From NCBI GenBank assembly GCA_900766925.1, contig CAAFXG010000024.1, positions 1-64,000 of the forward strand: DNA of 64,000 nt. The letters run 5' to 3'. Positions 33,701 through 42,970 of this stretch are shown piece after piece. The DNA comes from Lachnospiraceae bacterium (GTDB taxonomy: Bacteria > Bacillota > Clostridia > Lachnospirales > Lachnospiraceae). The number at the start of each line of letters is the position of its first letter. Positions within the stretch are counted from its first letter, which is position 1. A model generated the notes under the pieces. The model had not been told where the DNA came from and searched no databases. It saw only the letters and a program-made list of their open reading frames with translations. The position numbers and the translations under genes are program-made.

Positions 33701-35468
33701 TCTGACCCAGAGTGAATGTTCCATACACATTTGTTAAATTACAATCGGCTTCAAGCTCCTCCAACTTATTACCTTCACCATCATAGGTTGTGAGGATTAA
33801 CTTATCTGCATTTCCGCTTACATACACCTTAAGCTGTGTCCCGGCACCAAATCCCGAGCTGTTTGCATTTATTGTGTATGTTGCATCAGTATCCCACAAC
33901 ATGTCACTTGGTATTACATAGTTTTCATTCAAATCATTATTCACGGTGCTTGGTGCCTCGCCATAGAAGCCATTTTCCCACTCACCCATGAACTTCATGG
34001 TCTGAAATATTCTTTGATCGTATTCCTTTGGAGCTTCGTTATTTCTGCGTACACCCTCCCCGGCTAAAGCATAGCTTGGATATTCACCTGCCTGCAGACA
34101 ATCCGTTGCAATAATTCTTCCCGGTGAAATCTCCCATACTGCATCTGCAAGCACGTAGCATACCTCAGAAAAGCTGTTATCCGTTGTCACCATATCGTTA
34201 TCAAAAATAGGCGGTTCATCAAAGAGCAAAAAGCTCATGACGTTTATAGGAACATTCCGGTAACGTTTTGCAAGTGTCTGATAAAGACTCTTATCAAATT
34301 CTCTAAATTTTTCTGCTGTAAAGGAAGCAGTTCCAAAACCTCTGGTTGTGCTTCCGTCTGCCGTTTTACCATTCCTAAGATACTCAAAACGGTTACGGTG
34401 ATAATCGTGTTCCCCACCGGCCTCATCAAGACATACTCTTATATGCATACCATATTTAGCTGCATATCTAACGGCCTTATCCAAGGTTTGCAATGACTGT
34501 GTATTTATTTTACCGTCAACAGAAACAAGCTCATCATAATGGAATCTGTAATCAATAAGATTAATTCCAAGCTCCGACATAAATTCAAAATCTGTTTCCA
34601 TAGCCGAATTATAATCTGTAGAATTCATATAAATCATAGAGTTAAATTCCGGCATGTTTTCATATGTCATAAGAGGAATATTGCTTGCAAAAGAAAGCTC
34701 AGCCTCACTTAATGTAAGCGGCTCGCATGCTGTATCGGAATTCATATCAACATAATTATCCTGATATTCATCATTAGAACGGCTGTATCTAAACACAAGC
34801 TGCACAGCCTCTTTTACCGTTATCATGTCGTTAAATCGAAAATAGCCCTCACCGTCAAGCTCCATAAGATTATATCCGCTCACCATATCCATATTGCATA
34901 ACATAAAAACAGATATCGATCTTTGTTTATCATTATTTGTCTCAAGCATTTCCGTGCACATCGAACCCGACCATACACTAACTCTTGGCACCAGAGCATG
35001 TGTTGCAATTTTATATTCACGACCCAGCTCATTAATAACAAATTGAAAGATGAAAAAGTCTGCAGCCTCACCTCTTGTAAGCTCCTTTTCTTTGTCTGCT
35101 GAAGATACAACATATTTAAAATTATATTTGTCACCATTTTCAAAGGTTATTGCATTTTCCCCTACCGAATAACCCATTACACATTCAGCATTGAGCAGCA
35201 GCTGGTAAAACTCAGCTTCAGTTAAAGTAGAATTCACAGAATCCTTCTTAAGTAAATCCTCCGTCACAAATCCATTCAGATATGCTTTTTGAAATTCATC
35301 CCGCTCTAACAATGTCGTCGAATCAAAATATCCATCCTTAAATGTGTTTTCATCAGTTACATTACCTGCAGCTTCCTGCGCGGCACTGACAAAGCAGTCA
35401 GACATTAAAGAAATTGTTATAATAATACTCAAAAAAAGAGCTAATAAGCTTCTCATAACCTTTTTCAT
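30705..35468 (-). CDS. 1587-aa secreted surface protein with TIM-barrel-like region
   Basis: It starts with a signal peptide (about residues 1-30). Residues 45-245 hold SLH-like segments (KELTRGEAADFFIF; FRFNDMITVKEAVQLVF). About 265-530 resemble a glycoside hydrolase barrel, with INLIDYRFHYDE, KYGMHIRVCLDEA and LLFDEPPIFD, whose Glu fits the acid position of GH5-like enzymes. A beta-rich region follows. Near 900 is a segment YTGNSIAPELTVSYKG, and 1240-1410 contain three to four Cys-rich repeats (CSVCDA, CTGADCKA, CKVCGIT, CKRSGCTA). The end has an Ig-like part and an FnIII-like domain. No LPXTG motif was seen. Enzymatic activity is inference. Confidence 0.8.
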   Translation of the reverse strand: MKKVMRSLLALFLSIIITISLMSDCFVSAAQEAAGNVTDENTFKDGYFDSTTLLERDEFQKAYLNGFVTEDLLKKDSVNSTLTEAEFYQLLLNAECVMGYSVGENAITFENGDKYNFKYVVSSADKEKELTRGEAADFFIFQFVINELGREYKIATHALVPRVSVWSGSMCTEMLETNNDKQRSISVFMLCNMDMVSGYNLMELDGEGYFRFNDMITVKEAVQLVFRYSRSNDEYQDNYVDMNSDTACEPLTLSEAELSFASNIPLMTYENMPEFNSMIYMNSTDYNSAMETDFEFMSELGINLIDYRFHYDELVSVDGKINTQSLQTLDKAVRYAAKYGMHIRVCLDEAGGEHDYHRNRFEYLRNGKTADGSTTRGFGTASFTAEKFREFDKSLYQTLAKRYRNVPINVMSFLLFDEPPIFDNDMVTTDNSFSEVCYVLADAVWEISPGRIIATDCLQAGEYPSYALAGEGVRRNNEAPKEYDQRIFQTMKFMGEWENGFYGEAPSTVNNDLNENYVIPSDMLWDTDATYTINANSSGFGAGTQLKVYVSGNADKLILTTYDGEGNKLEELEADCNLTNVYGTFTLGQSASKVVLSRTDKNNIIKFSYIWITYPEASESRIPISAFFKAEDSQNFQNSTSETYNYDEYNFDDINAVSVSDFANTFITRFTDKKLTFINCNDTQTAHGVNYGFKGDDYYTDYFFTTDSEITIKDGNDNRDYTASFKGDYDNNGEEETYSFTYAQFINQKMEKFKTFADKYNTMVLNREVANNYALAKEDYIKFHKDQFKALRDNKAGFGCMFSNGNIGNSGLFDGKLYGADPVKLGKYYIDKDMLSFYEGCMERFEIADINDQTYTGNSIAPELTVSYKGQALVRETDYDVVYADNIEPGLGRAMVVGKGEYSGIFSTAIFLISRLSENFIIEDGLWASVYTDANYTVLSEELGVFNSFEDVQNALDGKEGYLRVEINKAVPFKMVPYAEGIKAVNVVNNNSVYLNLNNDLTLYCDLILGGKIKASDDGITIHGNNNKLVLGSLEGNTILQGGNITADKLNIVIANSVNLSCEISDAASISLDEFEEGYSFDVNDEDPWSHLLYGYVTLIINGKVSAQTLYVYNSDIFMNTGSALSVDEISGKFGNIFLQNSNNKLPELTVSDTMKNMGWQIRCYLYDSLNTSNPSQTELVSVPTGTVIAYIPETADETVKDKLGVMFAKDNWDSYGLKTLMDNRLYYDDGTAEIEHLWDSEYTVDVPASCSKEGSKSIHCSVCDATKAETVIEATGIHSWNTEGSITKEATCKETGVKTYKCTGADCKATKEEDIPKLTTRTPVSAGNAVAATCLKAGKTSDTVCKVCGITLTTGSKTEPLGHSYDNGTVTKQATYKNTGIKTYRCKRSGCTATKTEIVAKLPQVSNKITVVAKHVITASANVQTIALKAKTIGGKLKYKSDNSKVKVSSQGKVTIPKNYSGKTVITITAGSDKYKTVTKKVAIIVSPAGVGIRTLTSPKKGQMKITWKKNPYVTGYVLQYSTDSKFAKTKTKTVTISSAKVVSKSISKLKTGKKYYVRVRTYKKQGNTSYYGKWSSVKSIKIKSK

Positions 35469-35492
35469 GACAGTCTCTCCTTTTTTTCAAAT

Positions 35493-35541
35493 ATTATACC
35501 ATAAATTAACCGATTATGGTGTGCAAATTTGCACACCATAA
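35493..35541 (-). promoter_or_regulatory. Promoter with 28-bp palindromic operator before the 1587-aa gene
   Basis: The minus strand has TGGTATAAT, an extended -10 (core 35493-35498). Just upstream, 35514-35541 is a perfect 28-bp palindrome with core GTGCAAATTTGCAC, covering the -35 area. It would not be transcribed from this promoter, so it is probably a regulator binding site. Confidence 0.55.
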
Positions 35542-35559
35542 GAAATTGACGAAGCTGAT

Positions 35560-35607
35560 AACATAAATATAACCCTCCGGTAATTACCGGAGGGTTATAT
35601 TTATGTT
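35560..35607. terminator. Perfect 48-bp palindromic terminator
   Basis: Bases 35560-35583 are the exact reverse complement of 35584-35607; the GC core is ACCCTCCGGTAA. It lies five bases after the pgsA stop, is flanked by AT-rich arms, and should form a strong stem with a tight loop in the pgsA transcript. Confidence 0.9.
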
Positions 35608-35611
35608 TATA

Positions 35612-36151
35612 CTATTTGTAATCTGCAAGAACCTGCCTGTTCTTAACCAGATAATCAATAAGTGAAATAACAGTAAGTGCCAGTGCCAGATAAATAAGAA
35701 TCATCTCAATAACATGCACAACACTTCCGCCAAAGTCACAGATAAGAACGATTATCATTATCATCTGTACTACCGTCTTAACCTTGCCCCACCATCCTGC
35801 AGCAATAACAATACCGCTGTCCGATGCCACAAGTCTGAACCCACTGATTATAAATTCCCTTGCAATTATGATAATTACAACCCAGGCAGGAATCCTCCCC
35901 AAATCAATCATTGCAATCATGGCTGAACATACAAGCAGCTTGTCTGCTAACGGATCCATAAATTTACCAAAGTTAGTTATAAGATTGTATTTTCTTGCTA
36001 TTTTTCCGTCAAGCATATCTGTAAGACTTGCTACAACAAACAATAAAAGTGCTATCCATTTACCTGCCGGTATTCCCGGCACAAGCAATGCAACAAGAAA
36101 AAAAGGTATTAAGATAACACGTAAAATGGTAAGTTTATTCGGTAAATTCAT
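35612..36151 (-). CDS. pgsA: CDP-diacylglycerol-glycerol-3-phosphate 3-phosphatidyltransferase
   Basis: PgsA makes phosphatidylglycerol phosphate, the first committed step to phosphatidylglycerol. The 179-aa membrane protein shows the CDP-alcohol phosphotransferase signature, DG..AR........G...D...D, across DMLDGKIARKYNL and FGKFMDPLADK, and opens MNLPNKLTILRVILIPFF. Its ATG lies inside the 3' end of rimO (17-bp overlap) with GGAGATG upstream, so it is coupled to rimO. A strong palindromic terminator follows, making it the last gene of the fhs-folD-rimO-pgsA run. Confidence 0.96.
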   Translation of the reverse strand: MNLPNKLTILRVILIPFFLVALLVPGIPAGKWIALLLFVVASLTDMLDGKIARKYNLITNFGKFMDPLADKLLVCSAMIAMIDLGRIPAWVVIIIIAREFIISGFRLVASDSGIVIAAGWWGKVKTVVQMIMIIVLICDFGGSVVHVIEMILIYLALALTVISLIDYLVKNRQVLADYK

Positions 36152-37508
36152 CTACAACATCTCCTATCAAATCATATGGTCCTGCTTCGCTGATTATAAC
36201 ATCAACAAAGCTGCCGGACATAAGCTCATAATCACAATTAACAAATACTAAACCATCTACTGATGGTGCATCCTTGTATGATCTGCCCACATAAACATCC
36301 TCCTCAGGTGAATAACCCTCTATAACAACCTTGAGTACCTTACCCACGAGCAGCTCATTCTTATCAAGAGAAATTTCCTGTTGTAGCTCCATAATCTCAT
36401 TACGCCACCGCTCAGCAAGTTCTTCATCAACCTGATTCTCAAATTGAGCGGCCGGAGTTCCTTCCTCACGTGAATACGAAAACACTCCAAGCCGGTCAAA
36501 TTCAACATCATTAATAAACTGCATCAATGCCTCATGGCAGGCTTCAGTTTCCCCCGGAAATCCTGTAATAAACGTTGTTCTAAGAGCTATATCCGGAACA
36601 TTGTCACGAAGCTTATTAATAACAGTAAGTATAGACTGTTTGTCAGTCTTTCTGCCCATTCTGTGAAGAATTTCATCCTCACAATGCTGCAGAGGCATAT
36701 CAATATAATGACAAAGCTTAGGTTCATTTACAAATGAAGCTATAAGGTCATCATATATTTCTTCAGGATAACAATACAAAAGTCTTATCCATTCAATTCC
36801 ATCTATCTTAGCCAGCTCATGTATTAATAGATGCAGGCTCTTTTTACCATAAATGTCCACACCGTAACAACTTGTTTCCTGAGCAACGAGAACAAGCTCT
36901 TTGATACCCTGCGATGCCATATACTCTGCCTGTTTAACGAGTGATTCCATAGGAACGCTTCTATATCTTCCACGTATACGAGGAATTACACAATAAGTAC
37001 AGTATTTATCACAGCCTTCAGCAATCTTCAGATATCCCATAAATGTACCGGAGGTAATAACCTTATTCACATTCGGACTTGCCAGCCTGTCAACGCTGTC
37101 ATATACTGTAACTTTACCATTGCTGCTTTGGATATTTTCTTCACTTTCAGTATCCTTGTTATCAAGTGCATTTATTACCCCAACTATTTTATCAAAGCTG
37201 GTTGTTCCAACACATGCATCTATTTCCGGTATTTCACCAAATATTTCATCCTTGAAGCGTTCTGCCAGACACCCTGCCACAATAAGGTATTTTAATCTGC
37301 CCTCTTTTAATTTAGCCATTTCGAGCACGGTATTTATACTTTCTTCCATGGCGTCCTTAATAAAGCTGCAGGTATTGACAATTACAATATCCGCTTCTTC
37401 CTCATTATTTGTTATATTGTAATTATTAGCTGCAAGCAAGCCAAGCATAGTCTCGCTATCGCAGAGATTTTTATCACACCCAAGTGATGCCATCAATATA
37501 TTCATCAT
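36135..37508 (-). CDS. rimO: Ribosomal protein S12 methylthiotransferase RimO
   Basis: RimO is a radical-SAM enzyme that methylthiolates Asp of ribosomal protein S12. The 457-aa protein has the UPF0004 cysteines in SLGCDKNLCDSE, VNTCSF and AGCLAERF, and the radical-SAM triad in CDKYCTYCVIPRIRGRYRS, plus a C-terminal TRAM domain. The open frame begins at 37532, overlapping folD, but the ATG at 37508 gives MMNILMASLGC, the normal family opening, with AGGAATAG upstream. RimO versus the MtaB/MiaB relatives is favoured by SLGCDKN. It overlaps pgsA. Confidence 0.94.
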   Translation of the reverse strand: MMNILMASLGCDKNLCDSETMLGLLAANNYNITNNEEEADIVIVNTCSFIKDAMEESINTVLEMAKLKEGRLKYLIVAGCLAERFKDEIFGEIPEIDACVGTTSFDKIVGVINALDNKDTESEENIQSSNGKVTVYDSVDRLASPNVNKVITSGTFMGYLKIAEGCDKYCTYCVIPRIRGRYRSVPMESLVKQAEYMASQGIKELVLVAQETSCYGVDIYGKKSLHLLIHELAKIDGIEWIRLLYCYPEEIYDDLIASFVNEPKLCHYIDMPLQHCEDEILHRMGRKTDKQSILTVINKLRDNVPDIALRTTFITGFPGETEACHEALMQFINDVEFDRLGVFSYSREEGTPAAQFENQVDEELAERWRNEIMELQQEISLDKNELLVGKVLKVVIEGYSPEEDVYVGRSYKDAPSVDGLVFVNCDYELMSGSFVDVIISEAGPYDLIGDVVDEFTE

Positions 37509-37524
37509 GCTACTATTCCTAACA

Positions 37525-38367
37525 TCAGTCATTCATTCCCGCTTCAACGCAGTTATTCATAAGCATCGCAATTGTCATAGGGCCAACGCCACCCGGAACC
37601 GGAGTAATTGCACCTGCAACCGGTTCTACTGACTCAAAATCAACATCTCCACAAAGCTTATTATCTGCATTACGGTGAATTCCTACATCAATAACAACCG
37701 CACCATCCTTAACATACGAAGCATCTATCATCTTCGGACGTCCAACGGCAACCACAAGTATATCCGCCCTTTTACATACTTCCTTTAAATCCTTTGTCTT
37801 TGAATGACAAATGGTAACTGTTCCATTTTCTCTAAGTAAAAGCATTGCCATCGGCTTACCTACTATATTACTTCTTCCTACAACAACACATTCCTTACCG
37901 GCAATCTCTATATCAGAACGTTTGAGAAGCTGTATTATGCCCGCAGGTGTACATGATACAAAACCTTTTTTGCCAATGCTAAGTGCACCAACACTTGCAG
38001 GATGAAATCCGTCAACATCCTTTGCAGGTGAAATGGCATTAATTATATGCTCTTCATTTATATGTTTAGGAACAGGAAGCTGGACCAGAATACCATGTAC
38101 AGAAGCATCTTTATTAAGCTTGTCAATTATACCAAGGAGTTCTTCCTCTGTGGTCTCCTCAGGCAATTCATAGGCAAGTGATTTTATACCGATATATTCA
38201 CAGGCTTTTTTCTTGTTGCCAACATAAACCGAAGACGCAGGGTCATTACCAACCTGGATTACGGCAAGACATATTTCCTTTCCGTTAGCCTTGAGCATTT
38301 CAACCTTATCCTTAAGTTCGTCCTTAATTTGTTTGGATATTACCTTTCCGTCAATTAACTTTGCCAT
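37525..38367 (-). CDS. folD: Methylenetetrahydrofolate dehydrogenase/cyclohydrolase
   Basis: FolD interconverts 5,10-methylene-, methenyl- and 10-formyl-tetrahydrofolate. The 280-aa product has the YVGNKKKACEYIGI segment with its catalytic Lys, VQLPVPKHI, the NADP site GRSNIVGKPMAMLL and PVPGGVGPMT. The start is the ATG at 38367 (MAKLIDGK) with GGAGG five bases upstream; the longer frame lacks an SD. fhs, which feeds it formyl-THF, is just upstream. Together they form the C1-folate branch used by acetogens and many Clostridia. Confidence 0.97.
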   Translation of the reverse strand: MAKLIDGKVISKQIKDELKDKVEMLKANGKEICLAVIQVGNDPASSVYVGNKKKACEYIGIKSLAYELPEETTEEELLGIIDKLNKDASVHGILVQLPVPKHINEEHIINAISPAKDVDGFHPASVGALSIGKKGFVSCTPAGIIQLLKRSDIEIAGKECVVVGRSNIVGKPMAMLLLRENGTVTICHSKTKDLKEVCKRADILVVAVGRPKMIDASYVKDGAVVIDVGIHRNADNKLCGDVDFESVEPVAGAITPVPGGVGPMTIAMLMNNCVEAGMND

Positions 38368-38377
38368 ATTATCCTCC

Positions 38378-38433
38378 ATTATTCTAAAACCAACAATCCA
38401 ACTACATGTACAGATAAACCAAATTAGAATAAT
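38378..38433 (-). repeat. Inverted repeat between fhs and folD
   Basis: ATTATTCTAA (38378-38387) and TTAGAATAAT (38424-38433) are perfect complements around 36 bases. One arm overlaps the fhs stop. Low GC makes it a weak stem; role unclear. Confidence 0.35.
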
Positions 38434-40094
38434 CCGTTTATTACACCATCATCATCCACAAAGATTCGCTCAGCAGCAGGAACCTTAGGAAGACCCGGCA
38501 TTGTCATTATTGCACCTGTGATTGCAACTACAAAGCCTGCACCTGCACTTACATAAGCCTCTCTGATGTTAACCTTAAAGCCTGTAGGTCTTCCAAGCTT
38601 AGTTGCATCATCAGAAAGAGAATACTGGTTCTTAGCCATGCACACAGGCATATCAGAAAATCCCATTGCCTCAATCTTATCTATTGCACGTGCTGCCTCT
38701 GCACTGTATGTTACACCATCTGCTCCATAAATCTTTGTTGCAATTGTCTCAATCTTCTCCTTAATTGAAAGTTCATTGTTATAAAGTGTCTTAAAGTGAC
38801 TTTCCTTTGTCTCAAGTGTCTTAAGAACAGCATTAGCAAGCTCAATTCCACCTTCTCCGCCTTTTTCCCATACATTTGCAAGGGCAAATTCACATCCACG
38901 CTCCTCGCAGAATTTCTTAACAAACTCAAGCTCCTCATCAGTATCTGATACAAATCTGTTAAGAGTAACAACTACAGGAACTCCATACATCTGAAGATTC
39001 TCAATATGCTTCTCAAGATTAACAATTCCCTTTTCAAGGGCATCAAGATTCTCATTAGAAAGATTCGCCTTATCTACTCCGCCGTTATACTTTAATGCTC
39101 TCACTGTAGCAACAAGAACTACCGCATCAGGCTTAAGACCAGCCATACGACACTTGATGTCAAAGAATTTCTCTGCACCCAAATCTGCACCAAAGCCGGC
39201 CTCCGTAATTACATAATCAGCAATCTTAAGTGCCGTATTTGTAGCCCTTACAGAATTACAGCCGTGAGCAATATTGGCAAAAGGTCCGCCATGAACGAGA
39301 GCAGGCGTATGCTCTAAGGTCTGAATAAGGTTAGGCTTGATTGCATCCTTAAGAAGAGCAGTCATTGCTCCAACAGCGCCCAGCTCTCCTGCTGTGACCG
39401 GCTCATTATCATAATTATAAGCAACAATAATCCTTGATAATCTATCCTGTAAATCCTTAATATCACTTGCAAGACATAAGATAGCCATTATCTCAGAGGC
39501 AACAGTTATTACAAATCCATCCTGACGTACAACACCGTCACCCTTCTTACCCATACCAACTATAATATTACGGAGGGCTCTGTCATTCATGTCAAGGCAA
39601 CGCTTAAATACAATTCTCTTAGGATCAATGCGAAGCCTATTTCCCTGATGCATATGATTATCCATCAAAGCGGCAAGTAAATTATTTGCAGATGTAATTG
39701 CATGAAAATCGCCTGTAAAATGAAGGTTAAGATCCTCCATCGGTACAACCTGTGAATACCCTCCACCGGCTGCGCCACCCTTTATACCGAAGCAAGGGCC
39801 AAGAGAAGGCTCGCGAAGTGCTATAACGGCTTTCTTGCCAAGTCTGCACATAGCCTGTCCTAATCCTACAGTAACCGTGGTCTTACCCTCTCCTGCCGGG
39901 GTTGGATTAATCGCTGTAACCAATACAAGCTTGCCATCTTTGTTATCTTTAACAGAGTTAATATATTCATCAGATATCTTTGCCTTGTACTTTCCGTACA
40001 TTTCAAGGTCATCCTCTGTCATTCCAAGTGTTGCTGCAACGTCTTTAATGTTCTTAAGCTCTGCCTGCTGTGCGATTTCAATATCAGTCAACAT
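38424..40094 (-). CDS. fhs: Formate-tetrahydrofolate ligase
   Basis: Fhs makes 10-formyl-THF from formate, THF and ATP. The 556-aa product is of normal length and has the ATP-binding loop NPTPAGEGKTT, the substrate segment REPSLGPCFGIKGGAAGGG, DFHAITSANNLLAA and TRALKYNGG-like LVATVRALKYNGG. The start follows GAGGGTAAAAAT. folD lies downstream, and an approximately 90-bp gap separates it from ftsK upstream. Secure. Confidence 0.97.
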   Translation of the reverse strand: MLTDIEIAQQAELKNIKDVAATLGMTEDDLEMYGKYKAKISDEYINSVKDNKDGKLVLVTAINPTPAGEGKTTVTVGLGQAMCRLGKKAVIALREPSLGPCFGIKGGAAGGGYSQVVPMEDLNLHFTGDFHAITSANNLLAALMDNHMHQGNRLRIDPKRIVFKRCLDMNDRALRNIIVGMGKKGDGVVRQDGFVITVASEIMAILCLASDIKDLQDRLSRIIVAYNYDNEPVTAGELGAVGAMTALLKDAIKPNLIQTLEHTPALVHGGPFANIAHGCNSVRATNTALKIADYVITEAGFGADLGAEKFFDIKCRMAGLKPDAVVLVATVRALKYNGGVDKANLSNENLDALEKGIVNLEKHIENLQMYGVPVVVTLNRFVSDTDEELEFVKKFCEERGCEFALANVWEKGGEGGIELANAVLKTLETKESHFKTLYNNELSIKEKIETIATKIYGADGVTYSAEAARAIDKIEAMGFSDMPVCMAKNQYSLSDDATKLGRPTGFKVNIREAYVSAGAGFVVAITGAIMTMPGLPKVPAAERIFVDDDGVINGLF

Positions 40095-40181
40095 ATTTTT
40101 ACCCTCACTTATTATTAATTATTTGTATATTATAGATACAATGTATAGCCTTCTTATGTGCATATACAAATCTAACATATC

Positions 40182-42947
40182 TTACATATTCTCTTCAACA
40201 TAATTTTCAAATTCTTCCATTGTCATCAGAACCTTTCTTGGCTTGGTTCCCTCTTCAGGTCCGACAACGCCGGCATCAGACAACTGATCCATGATTCTTG
40301 CCGCACGGTTAAATCCAATCTTGTATACCCTCTGAAGCATACCAATAGAGGCCTTTTCCTTGCTGATTATAAATTTACCCGCATCCACAAAATATTCATC
40401 AACATCAGAATCAGATCCACCACCGGACTGTGCTGCTCCCCCCGACGAACTCGAATTATCTATTTCCTGAGTTATTTTCTCGTCTACGGCTGCCTCTCCA
40501 TTTTGCTCCTTTAAGAAATCGACAACGGACACAATTTCATCATCCGTGAGAAACGCACCCTGAACTCTTACCGGTTTAGGATATCCTGTAGGATAAAACA
40601 GCATATCTCCCTTACCAAGAAGCTTTTCAGCTCCAACCATATCAAGTATGGTACGTGAATCCACACCGGATGAAACCGTCATTGCTATACGCGATGGTAC
40701 ATTTGCCTTAATAAGTCCTGTAATTACATCCACCGAAGGTCTCTGTGTGGCAATTATAAGGTGAATTCCCGCAGCTCTCGCAAGCTGTGAAAGACGAACT
40801 ATTGCATCCTCAACCTCACCATGTGCAACCATCATTAAATCTGCAAGCTCATCAACAATAATTACAATCTGAGGCAGCTTCTTCATCTCTTCATCACCAT
40901 TTTCTTCCTCATTTACCTTTTCAACCTTCTCGTTATAGCCCTGAAGGTTTCTTACGTTATACTGAGCAAAGAGCTGGTATCTGTTAGTCATTTCCATAAC
41001 AGCCCAGTTAAGTGCACCTGCCGCCTTCTTAGGATCGGTTACAACAGGAATAAGCATATGAGGAATTCCGTTATACACACTAAGCTCAACCTGTTTTGGG
41101 TCTATCATAATAAGCTTAACATCATTAGGATTAGCCTTGTACAGGATACTCATAATAAGCGTATTAATACATACTGATTTACCTGAACCCGTGGCACCCG
41201 CCACAAGTAAATGAGGCATCTTGGCGATATCAGCCACGATTACCTGACCACTTATATCTTTACCGACTGCAAACGCCAATCTGGAAGGAAACTTTTTAAA
41301 ATTCTCAGACTCAAGCAAATCTCTGAAAAATACAGGCTGGCTCTCCTTATTAGGCACCTCTATACCTATTGCGGCCTTACCCGGAATAGGGGCTTCAATC
41401 CTTATATCTGCAGCTGCAAGATTAAGCTTTATATCATCCGCCAGATTAACAATCTTACTTACCTTTACCCCCTGTTCAGGCAAAAGTTCATATCTGGTAA
41501 CAGAAGGTCCCTGACTATAATCTGAAATTGTAACATTGACGCCAAAGCTTTCTAATGTGCTCTTAAGCTTAATGGCGGTCTCCCTAACGGACGCATCATT
41601 TCCCGCACCACCCTTTCCTTTGCCCGTTCTAAGCAAATCAATTGGTGGAAACTTATATTCCTTAATCACAACATCCTTTTCTATCTGTCCATTAACCACT
41701 TGATTAGCAGCGGTTGTAGCTGTCTTTGTAATATTTGTAGTATTACCCTGGCTTATAGGTGTTCTTGATGAATTACCCGGTCTTACATATTCCTGACCTA
41801 CAACTCTTGTTGCCGGTGCAATATTAGCAGGCTGTGACTCCTTTGTTGTCTGTGCTACTGTCGTTGTTGCCGAAACAGCATTAATGCTCCTTGCTACTGC
41901 ATCACGTTCCGCCTGCATCTCTAAAGTTGTTTCCTTTGTCTTTTTGCGTTGTCTTTTGACAGATGCCTGTTCTACTGCACCATTTTCAGCATAAATATCA
42001 TCTGTGAATGCCGAATCAACAAATGCCGAATCAGTCATTTTGAGAATATCAGCATCTATGCTTGGAATATCATCAAACAAATCAGACTTGTTAATCTTCT
42101 CATTATATTCAGGTTTATTAAAGAAATCCTCAGCAACAGGCTTGAGCTCATGGACTTCTTCCTCGTTAACAGTCTTATTCTTAGTCTTCTTGGCCTTCTT
42201 TTTTTTACCTTCAGGCTCTAAAACCTTAATGCTGTTTAATACATCACGATTTTTGTTTTTCTGAGACTTCCTGTTATATGGAATGTCATCATAATCATCA
42301 TCCTCATCATCATAATCAACATCCTCTGCAAGCTTTGCAAAAAATTTCCTGATACCGGCAATTAAAGATACATCCATTACTATTATTATTCCGATGATAG
42401 CCAGTAATGCAGTCACAATAATACAACCCGTAAGTCCAATTAATTTGTACAAAAGCACAAGGATTCCACCTAAAAGTACTCCTCCACCCCTTTTATCGTT
42501 GGCTCCAATTGTATATAACGACTTGGCTGTTGCATCGGATGCACCATAAACAAGCTGACATATAAAGGCAATTACAACAAGGAAGATGCCGACGCACAGA
42601 ACCCTTTTGACCAAATCCTTTCTTGCACCATTTGAAAGAAGAAAGGCGGCAGAAAGAAACAAATATATAGGAATAATATACGAAATAGTTCCAAACAGGC
42701 CAAAAATGATTTTGGATATGAAATCTCCAATCACTCCGCACCAACCAAAGCTACTGCACAACAAAAAAATCGCAACCGCAAGATAGATAAAAACATATAT
42801 CTCCTTTTGTCTCGCATCATTTGACTTAGCCTTTGCCGAAGCAGTTCTACCGTTTGTTGATTTATTCTTAGAATATGTACTGTTTTTACCACCTGAAGGA
42901 TTGCTTTTTGCGTTACTTCTCCCCGCGGAATTATTAGCAGCTGCCAT
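40182..42947 (-). CDS. ftsK: DNA translocase FtsK/SpoIIIE
   Basis: The 921-aa protein has four to five N-terminal membrane segments (about 35-210), a charged linker with KKKKAKKTKNK, and a motor domain. Walker A is AGATGSGKSVCINTLI and Walker B lies in VIIVDELADLMM. The C-terminal winged-helix gamma domain, with KASIGMLQRVYKIGFNRA, reads KOPS/SRS-like sequences. It pumps DNA at division or into the forespore. AAGGAGAG lies before the ATG at 42947; the longer frame lacks a site. FtsK and SpoIIIE cannot be told apart by sequence alone. Confidence 0.95.
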   Translation of the reverse strand: MAAANNSAGRSNAKSNPSGGKNSTYSKNKSTNGRTASAKAKSNDARQKEIYVFIYLAVAIFLLCSSFGWCGVIGDFISKIIFGLFGTISYIIPIYLFLSAAFLLSNGARKDLVKRVLCVGIFLVVIAFICQLVYGASDATAKSLYTIGANDKRGGGVLLGGILVLLYKLIGLTGCIIVTALLAIIGIIIVMDVSLIAGIRKFFAKLAEDVDYDDEDDDYDDIPYNRKSQKNKNRDVLNSIKVLEPEGKKKKAKKTKNKTVNEEEVHELKPVAEDFFNKPEYNEKINKSDLFDDIPSIDADILKMTDSAFVDSAFTDDIYAENGAVEQASVKRQRKKTKETTLEMQAERDAVARSINAVSATTTVAQTTKESQPANIAPATRVVGQEYVRPGNSSRTPISQGNTTNITKTATTAANQVVNGQIEKDVVIKEYKFPPIDLLRTGKGKGGAGNDASVRETAIKLKSTLESFGVNVTISDYSQGPSVTRYELLPEQGVKVSKIVNLADDIKLNLAAADIRIEAPIPGKAAIGIEVPNKESQPVFFRDLLESENFKKFPSRLAFAVGKDISGQVIVADIAKMPHLLVAGATGSGKSVCINTLIMSILYKANPNDVKLIMIDPKQVELSVYNGIPHMLIPVVTDPKKAAGALNWAVMEMTNRYQLFAQYNVRNLQGYNEKVEKVNEEENGDEEMKKLPQIVIIVDELADLMMVAHGEVEDAIVRLSQLARAAGIHLIIATQRPSVDVITGLIKANVPSRIAMTVSSGVDSRTILDMVGAEKLLGKGDMLFYPTGYPKPVRVQGAFLTDDEIVSVVDFLKEQNGEAAVDEKITQEIDNSSSSGGAAQSGGGSDSDVDEYFVDAGKFIISKEKASIGMLQRVYKIGFNRAARIMDQLSDAGVVGPEEGTKPRKVLMTMEEFENYVEENM

Positions 42948-42970
42948 ATATTTTCTCTCCTTATCTACAG

